In this document: piece by piece, positions 1 through 5,336 of the stretch | Layout of the letters: each line of letters opens with the position of its first letter | Numbering within the stretch: position 1 is the stretch's first letter | Assembly (NCBI GenBank): GCA_025966355.1 | Contig: JAICWZ010000100.1 | Coordinates: forward strand, 1-6,918 | DNA from: Thermomicrobiaceae bacterium | GTDB taxonomy: Bacteria; Chloroflexota; Chloroflexia; Thermomicrobiales; Thermomicrobiaceae | DNA: 6,918 nucleotides | Direction of reading: 5' to 3' | Notes under the pieces: model-generated | What the model was told of the DNA's origin: nothing | Databases searched by the model: none | What the model saw: only the letters and a program-made list of their open reading frames with translations | Position numbers and translations under genes: made by a program

Positions 1-640
1 CGACGCCGGCGATACCGACGCCGTCGTTTCCCCGCGCCGCCACGATTCCGGCGACCGCCGTGCCATGGCCGACATCGTCAGTCGGGTCACTGTCGTTATT
101 GAAGAAGTCGTAGCCGGGGAGCACCTTGCCCGCCAGATCGGGATGATCGGCACGCACACCGGAGTCAAGGATCGCGACGATCGTCGATGGCTGGCCGGTC
201 GCGATCGACCAGGCGCTCGGCAGATCGTCGGTCTTAGCCCAGCTTTGCTGATCATAGAGGGTGTCGTTCGGCTCGATCTGCCACTGATAGACTGTATTCG
301 GCTCGATGTAGGCGACGGACGGATCCTTCATCCAGTGCGCGACAACATCGGACGGACGATCGTCTTTGTCGATCTTGATGGCATAGGCGTCCGATTGCGC
401 GGCGATCCGGTTCACGGCGGCGCTGCCGGCTTCCGAAAGGAACGAGGCAACGCCGGTAGACGGCGCCGAACGCATGCCGACGATCCAGTCGTGCGTCGGC
501 GAATTCGCGGTAGCGGTGGCGGAGGCGGTTGGAACGGTGATGCCGCTGGCACCTGCCGTCGCCGGATAGAGCGTCAGAATGCCAAGCGCACACGCGATGA
601 GCCACAGGAGGCCTCTTCGCTCCAGTCTGCCGAATGTCAA
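1..640 (-). CDS. Secreted S8 subtilisin-like serine protease, N-terminal part (C-terminus beyond left edge)
   Basis: Extracellular serine endopeptidase precursor; 213 residues are visible. Residues 1-30 form a signal peptide: TFGRLERR, then a hydrophobic stretch LLWLIACALGILTLY and an Ala-rich end near ATAGAS. Residues about 50-120 look like an I9-type pro-region (DWIVGM..., ending VAYIEPNTVYQW). The catalytic domain begins near YDQQSWAKTDDLPSAW. The catalytic Asp is D159 in AILDSGV and the catalytic His is H192 in GHGTAVAG. The Asn and Ser motifs must lie past base 1. The stretch SAWSIATG...HPDLAGKV...FFNNDSDPTDD resembles thermitase-type subtilases (family knowledge). The start is TTG at 640-638, with a GGGGGA ribosome site 6 bases upstream; I see no in-frame ATG upstream. 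It is divergent from the reductase gene at 1164. Family assignment is very secure; substrate is unknown. Confidence 0.95.
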   Translation of the reverse strand, partial: MTFGRLERRGLLWLIACALGILTLYPATAGASGITVPTASATATANSPTHDWIVGMRSAPSTGVASFLSEAGSAAVNRIAAQSDAYAIKIDKDDRPSDVVAHWMKDPSVAYIEPNTVYQWQIEPNDTLYDQQSWAKTDDLPSAWSIATGQPSTIVAILDSGVRADHPDLAGKVLPGYDFFNNDSDPTDDVGHGTAVAGIVAARGNDGVGIAGV

Positions 641-646
641 ATTCTG

Positions 647-652
647 TCCCCC
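647..652 (-). promoter_or_regulatory. Ribosome binding site GGGGGA that fixes the TTG start of the protease
   Basis: On the minus strand GGGGGA sits 6 bases before TTG (640-638), an ideal Shine-Dalgarno spacing. The signal peptide begins immediately after this codon, which supports a rare TTG start over any downstream ATG: the first in-frame ATG, at residue 56, would delete the signal peptide. Confidence 0.7.
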
Positions 653-729
653 AACGTGTCGCTGAAACCGGACGCGCGAAGCAGCGCTTCACCCGTCAAC
701 AGCCAGCTCCCGTCTGACTCAATCTTGTG

Positions 730-748
730 CGGTGAGCAAAGCTCACCG
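730..748. repeat. Perfect 8-bp inverted repeat (hairpin) upstream of the protease
   Basis: Arms CGGTGAGC (730-737) and GCTCACCG (741-748) flank a 3-base AAA spacer. It lies about 90 bases upstream of the protease start. No T-run follows on either strand, so it is not an intrinsic terminator. It could be an operator or a leader hairpin in the protease mRNA. Confidence 0.5.
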
Positions 749-1152
749 ACGCTCCGCTTGAGCCGGTCGTGCTCCGACGTTCGCTGATCGTTTGGTTGTT
801 GCGGCTGAATGAAACCAATCCCTACCCAAGCGTCGACCTGTCCCGCGGACCACTTGCTTAACGCCGGACGATCGACACGGTTACTGGCGACCGCTCCGGC
901 ATATGGGTCAGATCATAACGCTCACCTTCCTTCGTCGCCAGCACGATTCGCGGTACGATCGGGCTAGGCAGCGTGAACCCCGGCAGCTTCGCGTTGCATG
1001 TCGCGCGCCACCAATCTCGGCTATTTCTGCCGCTCAAAGCTCGCGTCACTGCCTTTCATTGAGCGGAGAACTCCACTACACTGGTCGTACGACAGGCGAA
1101 TTGAAGGCTGGCGGGTAACCGCGACCCGATGTCTCTTCATGGTGGAAATACA

Positions 1153-1159
1153 AGGGGGA
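1153..1159 (+). promoter_or_regulatory. Ribosome binding site AGGGGGA of the reductase gene
   Basis: AGGGGGA lies 4 bases before the ATG at 1164, supporting that start and a well-translated message. Confidence 0.6.
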
Positions 1160-1163
1160 ACCG

Positions 1164-2183
1164 ATGCAGGTCACGATCTTCGGAGCCGGCGCCATCGGCG
1201 GCACGATCGGCGCCTTCGCGAGTAAAGCGGGCCACGATATCACCCTGGTCGATGTCGTGCCGGAACATGTGCAGGCGATGAACGAGAAGGGGTTGCACAT
1301 CATCGGCGGCCGTGGCGATCACTTCTATCCGGTCAAGGCGATGCTCGCGAAGGATGTGCAGGGCCCGCTCCAGACCGTTTTTCTCTGCGTCAAAGGGCAC
1401 TTCACCGAAGGTGCGATCAAAGAGATCGCCCCACTACTGGCGCCGGACGGCTACGTCGTCTCGATTCAGAACGGGTTGAACGAGGAAATCATCGCGCGAG
1501 AGATCGGCGCCGAACGCACCGTCGGCTGCTTCGTGCATTTCGCGGCGGACCTGATCGAGCCGGGCGTCATCCAGTTCGCCACCGAGCAGGTGATCCACAT
1601 CGGCGAACTCGACGGCTCGCTGACGCCACGCTTGAACGACATCGAGCAGGTGCTGAGCAGCGTGATGCCGGTCGACATCACGACCAATATCTGGGGCTAT
1701 CTCTGGGGCAAGCTCGTTTACGCCGCCATGGCCTTCGCCATCTCCACGGTCGACGGCACGGTGCAGGAAGTGCTTTCCGACCCGCGCGGGCGCCGCGTCG
1801 CCCTCGCCGCCGCGTCCGAAGCGGCCAGAGTCGCCTCGGCGCAGGGCCATCCGCTCGAGATGATCGGCAATTTCGATCCGAATGCCTTCCTGCCGGCACC
1901 GGGCTGGGAGGCGGAGGCAAACCGCAACCTCGATCAGCTCGGCGAAGAGATGCAAGGCTCGTTCAAGCCGCACATGGGGATTTGGATGGACCTCAAGGTC
2001 AAGAAACGAAAGACCGAGGTCGACATGCAGTCAGTGCCAATCGTGCGGACCGGCGAGCGACTCGGCATCCCGACGCCGGTGAACGCGAAAGTCGTCGAGG
2101 TCGTTCACGAGATCGAAGACGGGAAGCGGGGCATGGGCTGGGAGAATCTCGACGTGCTCGAAGCCGCCATTCCAGTGGCCTGA
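1164..2183 (+). CDS. Ketopantoate reductase family (PanE/ApbA-like) NAD(P)-dependent dehydrogenase
   Basis: Cytosolic 339-residue 2-dehydropantoate 2-reductase family protein. Residues 7-13, GAGAIGG, are the Rossmann dinucleotide loop. D30 in TLVD ends beta-2, where NADP-specific enzymes often have a basic residue nearby. CVKG (75-78) and QNGLNE (102-107) match the ApbA N-domain landmarks. The C-domain has WGKLVYAAMA (181-190), with K183 at the catalytic lysine position, and KTEVD (283-287), with E285 at the conserved glutamate. The Asn residues that bind ketopantoate in the E. coli enzyme, four and eight residues after that lysine, are Ala and Phe here, so the substrate may not be ketopantoate. 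The protein is somewhat longer than E. coli PanE (about 300 residues). A 48-base gap to the M28 peptidase start suggests an operon. No other pantothenate genes are nearby. The family is secure; a role in pantothenate synthesis is doubtful. Confidence 0.9.
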   Translation: MQVTIFGAGAIGGTIGAFASKAGHDITLVDVVPEHVQAMNEKGLHIIGGRGDHFYPVKAMLAKDVQGPLQTVFLCVKGHFTEGAIKEIAPLLAPDGYVVSIQNGLNEEIIAREIGAERTVGCFVHFAADLIEPGVIQFATEQVIHIGELDGSLTPRLNDIEQVLSSVMPVDITTNIWGYLWGKLVYAAMAFAISTVDGTVQEVLSDPRGRRVALAAASEAARVASAQGHPLEMIGNFDPNAFLPAPGWEAEANRNLDQLGEEMQGSFKPHMGIWMDLKVKKRKTEVDMQSVPIVRTGERLGIPTPVNAKVVEVVHEIEDGKRGMGWENLDVLEAAIPVA

Positions 2184-2231
2184 GCGAGCGCCCAGGAAGT
2201 CAGACCGCCTAACACGATTGTGGGGACTATC

Positions 2232-3464
2232 GTGGCCGTAAATCGAGCCGACATCAGCGCGCTCGCACGCGATATCGGTCCGCGCCTACCCGGCACCGGC
2301 AAAGAGCGCCGGGCGGTCCATTACGTGATGCGTCGCTTGCGCGAAATCGGCGTGCCGGCGGCACTCCTACCGGTACGCGTGCCACCGAGCTTCGCCTTCA
2401 TGTACGTCGTACTCTTCTGCTGGATCGCGGTCGGCGTACCGATCGGCACCGTATCGCCGCTCATCGGCTTCATCATCTCCCTGCTCGGGGCCATCGTTTT
2501 CGGGCTCGAGCTCCTGCGCGTGCCCGTCATTTCGCGTCTCTTCGCGACCCGGCGCGGCAGCAATGTGCTCGGCATTATCCCGGCGCGCGTCAACGACGAG
2601 ATCGGCCAACCGGCGCGCCGCGTTATCCTCACGGCGCATCTCGACACCGCACGCTCGGGCCTGCTCTGGCACACCTCGCTCATCAAGGTGCTGCGATCGG
2701 TCGTCATTACGATCGTCTCTTGCGTCATCTGGATCCCGATCCTGTTGCTGGCCGGCAATTTCGGCCGCTTCTCATCGATCTGGCAGATCGCCTGGCTGCC
2801 GATGATTATTCTGCTGCTCGTCGCCATCCTGTTGACCGAAGCGGAGCTGCGTGGTGAAGCGCTCATTGGCGCCAACGACAACGCGTCCGGCGTAGCGGCG
2901 CTGATCGCGCTGGCGAACACGCTCAAGAACGGACATCTCGACAACGTCGAAACCTGGCTGCTCTACACCACCGGTGAGGAAGCCGGACAGGTCGGCATGC
3001 ATGGCTTTCTCCGCGACAACAGCTTTCTGCCGGAAGAGACCTACTTCATCAATCTCGATCAGGTCGGCGCGGGCACGATCCACTACACGCAGAGCGAGGG
3101 TCTTCTCCGCAGCCGACCATCGTCCGACCAACTCCTGAAATACGCCGGCGAGATCGCTAGCCGGCATCCTGAGTGGGGGTCGGAGCCGGCGAATTATCGA
3201 CTCATGCCGACCGACCAGTACGCGGCGCTCATCGAAGGCTACGAGGCGATCTCGATCATCGGCCTCGACGAAAACGGCCTGCCGCCACACTGGCATCAAA
3301 CGAGCGACACGCTCGACGCCGTCGATGTCAACACCGTCCAGATCGCCACCGAACTCGCCTACGAATTGATCCGAAAGATCGACGCCGAAGTCACCCCGCG
3401 CCGCAACCTCGCCGACACCCAGGATCTCCCACTGCCGGTCACGGATGACGTGCCCTCATCGTAA
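2232..3464 (+). CDS. Membrane-anchored M28 family zinc metallopeptidase
   Basis: Predicted aminopeptidase-type di-zinc enzyme of 410 residues. The M28 ligands are visible: H136 in TAHLD, bridging D216 in GANDNASG, E249/E250 in TGEEAG, D276 in NLDQVG and H355 in the HQTSDT motif. Four hydrophobic segments are present: about 54-72 and 74-94 before the catalytic core, then 156-174 and 185-203 lying between the first and second zinc ligands. The core is thus interrupted by a membrane hairpin. Basic clusters near the soluble parts (KERRAVHYVMRRLRE, RLFATRRG) would, by the positive-inside rule, put the active site in the cytoplasm; this is inference. Start: GTG at 2232 has GGGGA five bases upstream, whereas the in-frame GTG at 2220 (414 residues) has no well-placed ribosome site. 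It follows the reductase gene by 48 bases, probably on the same transcript. M28 family is secure; substrate is unknown. Confidence 0.9.
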   Translation: MAVNRADISALARDIGPRLPGTGKERRAVHYVMRRLREIGVPAALLPVRVPPSFAFMYVVLFCWIAVGVPIGTVSPLIGFIISLLGAIVFGLELLRVPVISRLFATRRGSNVLGIIPARVNDEIGQPARRVILTAHLDTARSGLLWHTSLIKVLRSVVITIVSCVIWIPILLLAGNFGRFSSIWQIAWLPMIILLLVAILLTEAELRGEALIGANDNASGVAALIALANTLKNGHLDNVETWLLYTTGEEAGQVGMHGFLRDNSFLPEETYFINLDQVGAGTIHYTQSEGLLRSRPSSDQLLKYAGEIASRHPEWGSEPANYRLMPTDQYAALIEGYEAISIIGLDENGLPPHWHQTSDTLDAVDVNTVQIATELAYELIRKIDAEVTPRRNLADTQDLPLPVTDDVPSS

Positions 3465-3531
3465 CGCGAGCCGCTGTTACCCTTGCCCGTTCGGCACAGA
3501 TACGGTGGCACGCCGCTTGCCATATATAGCC

Positions 3532-3555
3532 TTGAGTTGCCCGAGTGCGACTCAA
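3532..3555. repeat. 9-bp stem hairpin downstream of the M28 gene
   Basis: TTGAGTTGC (3532-3540) pairs with GCGACTCAA (3547-3555) through nine pairs including one G-U, with a 6-base loop. A run of six T (3565-3570) follows after nine bases, too far for a classical terminator. It may still mark the 3' end of the upstream operon. Confidence 0.4.
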
Positions 3556-3558
3556 CCA

Positions 3559-3587
3559 TTGACATTTTTTATGTCAACTGGTACAAC
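3559..3587 (+). promoter_or_regulatory. Candidate sigma-70 promoter with an overlapping operator-like palindrome
   Basis: TTGACA (3559-3564) is a perfect -35 box, followed 17 bases later by TACAAC (3582-3587), a 4-of-6 match to the -10 box; TATAAG at 3588-3593 is an alternative at a longer spacing. The -35 box lies in a perfect inverted repeat, TTGACAT (3559-3565) and ATGTCAA (3571-3577) with five T between, so a dimeric repressor could occlude it. Predicted transcription would start near 3594 and read rightward toward chaB. Confidence 0.4.
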
Positions 3588-3594
3588 TATAAGA

Positions 3595-3623
3595 CCGAGG
3601 GACGTCGCTCGACGAACCCTCGG
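3595..3623. repeat. Compound hairpin at the predicted 5' end of a rightward transcript
   Basis: CCGAGGG (3595-3601) pairs perfectly with CCCTCGG (3617-3623). Inside, CGTC (3603-3606) pairs with GACG (3611-3614) around a four-base loop, giving 11 pairs with only a 1x2 internal loop. It begins at about the start site expected from the promoter at 3559-3587, so it could cap a leader or small RNA. On the minus strand it is followed by TCTTAT, so a weak terminator for leftward transcription is an alternative. Confidence 0.45.
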
Positions 3624-3627
3624 AAAA

Positions 3628-3646
3628 CCCAATCCCTTCCCTTCCC
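3628..3646 (-). other. Canonical G-quadruplex motif on the minus strand
   Basis: Four CCC tracts at 3628-3630, 3634-3636, 3639-3641 and 3644-3646 give, on the minus strand, four GGG runs with loops of 2, 2 and 3 bases. This fits the standard three-tetrad pattern with very short loops. On the plus strand the same stretch is the C-rich CCCTT triplicate. Confidence 0.5.
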
Positions 3647-3648
3647 TT

Positions 3649-3682
3649 GACGCGGAGTGCTCTGTCCCCAGTGCTCCGCGTC
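3649..3682. repeat. Perfect 9-bp inverted repeat upstream of chaB
   Basis: GACGCGGAG (3649-3657) and CTCCGCGTC (3674-3682) are exact complements around a 16-base loop; CT/AG inside the loop can add two pairs. No T-run follows on either strand, so it is not an intrinsic terminator. It lies 130 bases upstream of chaB and would be part of any transcript from the 3559 promoter. Confidence 0.45.
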
Positions 3683-3756
3683 GCCGCGTTAACAACCCCG
3701 CTGATTCGCAGCCAATTCGGCCCAAATCATGCCTCCAGGTCACAATTCCCGCTCCT

Positions 3757-3773
3757 TTGGCACTTATATTGCC
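3757..3773 (+). promoter_or_regulatory. Candidate sigma-54 (-24/-12) promoter of chaB
   Basis: TGGCAC (3758-3763), five bases, then TTGC (3769-3772) matches the RpoN consensus core, with GG and GC exactly ten bases apart. The expected start near 3784 leaves about 28 bases of leader before the ATG at 3812, which includes the ribosome site. A sigma-70 reading is also possible: TATATT at 3765-3770 is a 5-of-6 -10 box but lacks a good -35. Confidence 0.35.
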
Positions 3774-3798
3774 CAGTTAAGGAGCAGGTAAGGTATGG

Positions 3799-3805
3799 AA
3801 AGGAG
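3799..3805 (+). promoter_or_regulatory. Ribosome binding site AAAGGAG of chaB
   Basis: AAAGGAG sits six bases before ATG 3812, which decides this start over the longer in-frame opening from 3647. A second copy of AAGGAGCA lies 21 bases upstream (3779-3786), with an out-of-frame ATG at 3795. Confidence 0.7.
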
Positions 3806-3811
3806 CATGAC

Positions 3812-4024
3812 ATGCCGTATGACACCAAGTCCGACCTGCCGGAATCGGTCCGCGACAATCTTCCGTCTCACGCGCAGGATATCTATAAGGAAGCGTATAA
3901 CAGCGCCTGGGACGAGTATCACCACGACGAGTCGCGCGCTCATCGCGTCGCCTGGGGTGCCGTCGAACGTAAATATCACAAGAACGACGACGGTAAATGG
4001 GTCAAAGGCGCGAGTAAATCGTAG
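3812..4024 (+). CDS. chaB: ChaB family protein
   Basis: Small acidic-basic soluble protein of 70 residues, close to the size of E. coli ChaB (about 76). The whole length matches the ChaB pattern: LPESVRDNLPSHAQDIYKEAYNSAWDEY, then SRAHRVAWGAVERKYHKNDDGKWVKG, the last part being the family's typical W-x-AV-x-x-KY...GKW ending. E. coli ChaB is described as a putative regulator of the cation/proton antiporter ChaA; the biochemical role elsewhere is not settled. No antiporter gene is visible here, so the gene appears solitary. The start is fixed by AAAGGAG six bases upstream. Its stop codon directly abuts the stop of the convergent FAD oxidase gene with no base between. Family assignment is very secure; function is not. 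Confidence 0.93.
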   Translation: MPYDTKSDLPESVRDNLPSHAQDIYKEAYNSAWDEYHHDESRAHRVAWGAVERKYHKNDDGKWVKGASKS

Positions 4025-5185
4025 TTAACCGTGCAGCAGCGCTTCGGTTGTGGGTTGATCGGAGCCGAAGCGCGACGACCGGAATGCCTCGATCGGCAAT
4101 GACGACGTTCCGGTCGTCACCAACTCCGCCAGAATCCGTCCGGTGACCGGCCCGAGGCAGAAGCCGTGGCCCGAGAATCCCGCCGCGACGACCAATCCTT
4201 CAACATGTTCGGCCCGCTCGATCACCGGCAGCGCGTCCGGCGTCATATCGAGCAGTCCGCCCCAGAGATGTTCCAGACCGAGCTTCCCGAACGCCGGGAA
4301 GACGGCCGCTGTGCGCTGCACCAGCGCCGCGATTTCGCCCGCGGGCGGCAGCAATACGATCGGATCGCGCGTCGGCTCCTGCGACGGCCAGGGGAGCGAC
4401 GTGCCCGTAAAGCGCAGGCGCCCGCTCACCTCCTGCCGCCCGGCGATATCACCGTTGGCCACACCGAGCACCTGCGCCAGCAGTGGCGGCGCCGGAGCCG
4501 TTTGGGCCACGATCGCCTGCGTGATCCTAATCGGGATCGAGATCCCGAACGGCCGCACCAGCCGGTCGGTATAGACTCCGGCCGCGACGACGACCGCATC
4601 GGCCGCGATAAATCCGTCATTCGTGCGCACGCCCTGCACGCGCCCGCCGTTCGCTTCGATCTCCACCACCTCGGTATTGGTGCGAATCGTCACACCTTCC
4701 TGCTCGGCGGCGCGCCCAAAGGCGTTGACCGCCATCTTCGGGTTGGCGTGCCCATCGCTCGGGCAGTAAGACGCGGCCAGCACCGTCTCGGAGAGCGCCG
4801 GCGCGACGGCGCGCACAGCCGCGTTATCCGGCAGAAAGCTGATCTCCAGCCCAAGCGCCTGCTGCTCATCGACCATGGCGCGGATGACGTCGACTTCGTC
4901 GGGCGTCCGTGCCAGGCGCAGGTTCCCCTGCTGGCGATACTCGGTATCGGCGTCCAGTTCCTCGTTCAGATGTTCCCAGCGCTTGACGGCCGCCCGCGCC
5001 AGCGGCACCTCGGGCGCCAACCGGCCTGATTGGCGCACACCGGCCAGCGTCCAGCCGGAAGCCATCGCCGCCAGCTCCGGCCCCCGCTCGATCAGCGTGA
5101 CCTTTACCCCGCCCCGCGCCAGATCAAACGCGGCCGCCGTCCCGCTAATCCCGCCACCGATAACGATCACGTCCCGGTTTGCCAT
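4025..5185 (-). CDS. FAD-dependent oxidoreductase, DAO family (sarcosine oxidase beta / glycine oxidase-like)
   Basis: Flavoenzyme of 386 residues, expected to oxidise the C-N bond of an amino acid or N-alkyl amino acid, yielding imine or keto product. Residues 5-34 form the FAD Rossmann fold: GGGISG at 10-15, E33 for the ribose. ASGWTLAGVRQSGR (42-55) matches the isoalloxazine-side loop of the sarcosine oxidase beta group. PSDGHANP (142-149) is another group marker. The C-terminal FAD signature is WGGLLDMTPDALPVIE (308-323) plus AAGFSGHGFCLGPVTGRILAEL (334-355). The monomeric sarcosine oxidase covalent-FAD cysteine motif is not evident, so FAD is probably non-covalent. The length fits SoxB/opine-oxidase-type subunits, which can work in hetero-oligomers. 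The start ATG at 5185 has GAGGGAG about 11 bases upstream. It lies 151 bases downstream of hyuB on the same strand. The family is secure; the substrate is inferred only from context. Confidence 0.92.
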   Translation of the reverse strand: MANRDVIVIGGGISGTAAAFDLARGGVKVTLIERGPELAAMASGWTLAGVRQSGRLAPEVPLARAAVKRWEHLNEELDADTEYRQQGNLRLARTPDEVDVIRAMVDEQQALGLEISFLPDNAAVRAVAPALSETVLAASYCPSDGHANPKMAVNAFGRAAEQEGVTIRTNTEVVEIEANGGRVQGVRTNDGFIAADAVVVAAGVYTDRLVRPFGISIPIRITQAIVAQTAPAPPLLAQVLGVANGDIAGRQEVSGRLRFTGTSLPWPSQEPTRDPIVLLPPAGEIAALVQRTAAVFPAFGKLGLEHLWGGLLDMTPDALPVIERAEHVEGLVVAAGFSGHGFCLGPVTGRILAELVTTGTSSLPIEAFRSSRFGSDQPTTEALLHG

Positions 5186-5209
5186 GTTGATCTATGCTCC
5201 CTCACGTCG

Positions 5210-5229
5210 GGGCGTCATTGGTGACGCCC
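5210..5229. repeat. Perfect 8-bp hairpin between hyuB and the FAD oxidase gene
   Basis: On the minus strand GGGCGTCA and TGACGCCC pair perfectly around a 4-base loop CCAA. It ends 24 bases before the oxidase ATG, with only a few bases between it and the ribosome site (5197-5203). No T-run follows, so it is unlikely to be an intrinsic terminator; it may act as a processing or translation-control hairpin, or a protein-binding palindrome. Confidence 0.5.
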
Positions 5230-5336
5230 GGCGCGCCCCATGAGGCGGCGCCCGTCCCTCCCCGTTTCATAATGATCGCTGTTGCCATACACGGCGACGT
5301 TCGCCAATGACACGCCTCGCGCATTCGTGCGTCAGA

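Larger units (their letters stand above)
641..1163. other. Divergent spacer between protease and reductase genes, no convincing gene
   Basis: This 523-base stretch separates two divergent genes and should contain both promoters, but no strong sigma-70 pair was found. It holds a perfect hairpin (730-748), a small inverted repeat GAAGC-AGC-GCTTC (678-690), a 10-bp palindrome GTCGTACGAC (1084-1093) and two overlapping minus-strand open frames. One frame runs 1049-858 from GTG and has no proper ribosome site. The other runs 912-637 and has no usable start codon, but its TGA overlaps the protease TTG as TTGA. Neither encodes a family I recognise. They could be chance openness in GC-rich DNA or a decayed gene of about 135 residues. 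Confidence 0.6.
3465..3811. other. Structured, AT-richer spacer between the peptidase and chaB genes
   Basis: The 347 bases hold no credible gene; the frame opening at ATG 3571 has no ribosome site and unconvincing composition. The spacer contains inverted repeats at 3532-3555, 3559-3577, 3595-3623 and 3649-3682, three CCCTT repeats (3634-3648) and two promoter candidates, described in separate entries. No hairpin is followed directly by a T-run, so a clear intrinsic terminator for the peptidase operon is missing. Confidence 0.7.

Noticed and set aside
65..787. 240-codon plus-strand open frame at the left end
   Set aside because: The minus strand encodes a subtilase with signal peptide and catalytic Asp and His; this frame is its shadow.
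641..857. T-box or CIRCE-type regulatory element upstream of the protease
   Set aside because: Hairpins are present, but neither the T-box AGGGTGG-type conserved sequence nor the CIRCE arms can be found.
1084..1093. Ten-base palindrome GTCGTACGAC upstream of the reductase
   Set aside because: A 10-bp palindrome is expected several times by chance in a window of this size and no promoter elements surround it.
1434..1973. 179-codon open frame on the minus strand inside the reductase gene
   Set aside because: Arg/Ala/Asp-rich shadow of a well-supported plus-strand gene; no family features.
2321..3299. Long minus-strand open frames inside the M28 peptidase
   Set aside because: Antisense shadows of a gene with a full set of zinc ligands; low-complexity composition.
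3649..3682. Intrinsic terminator reading of the 9-bp hairpin
   Set aside because: Neither strand has a T-run after the stem, and the 16-base loop is long for a terminator.
3445..3780. Plus-strand open frame filling the peptidase-chaB spacer, including an ATG at 3571
   Set aside because: No ribosome site, Pro/Ser/Arg-rich composition, and it runs through the hairpins and promoter-like sites.
4166..5029. 287-codon plus-strand open frame inside the FAD oxidase
   Set aside because: Arg/His/Asp-rich mirror of the coding strand, typical of high-GC antisense frames; the minus-strand protein has clear FAD motifs.
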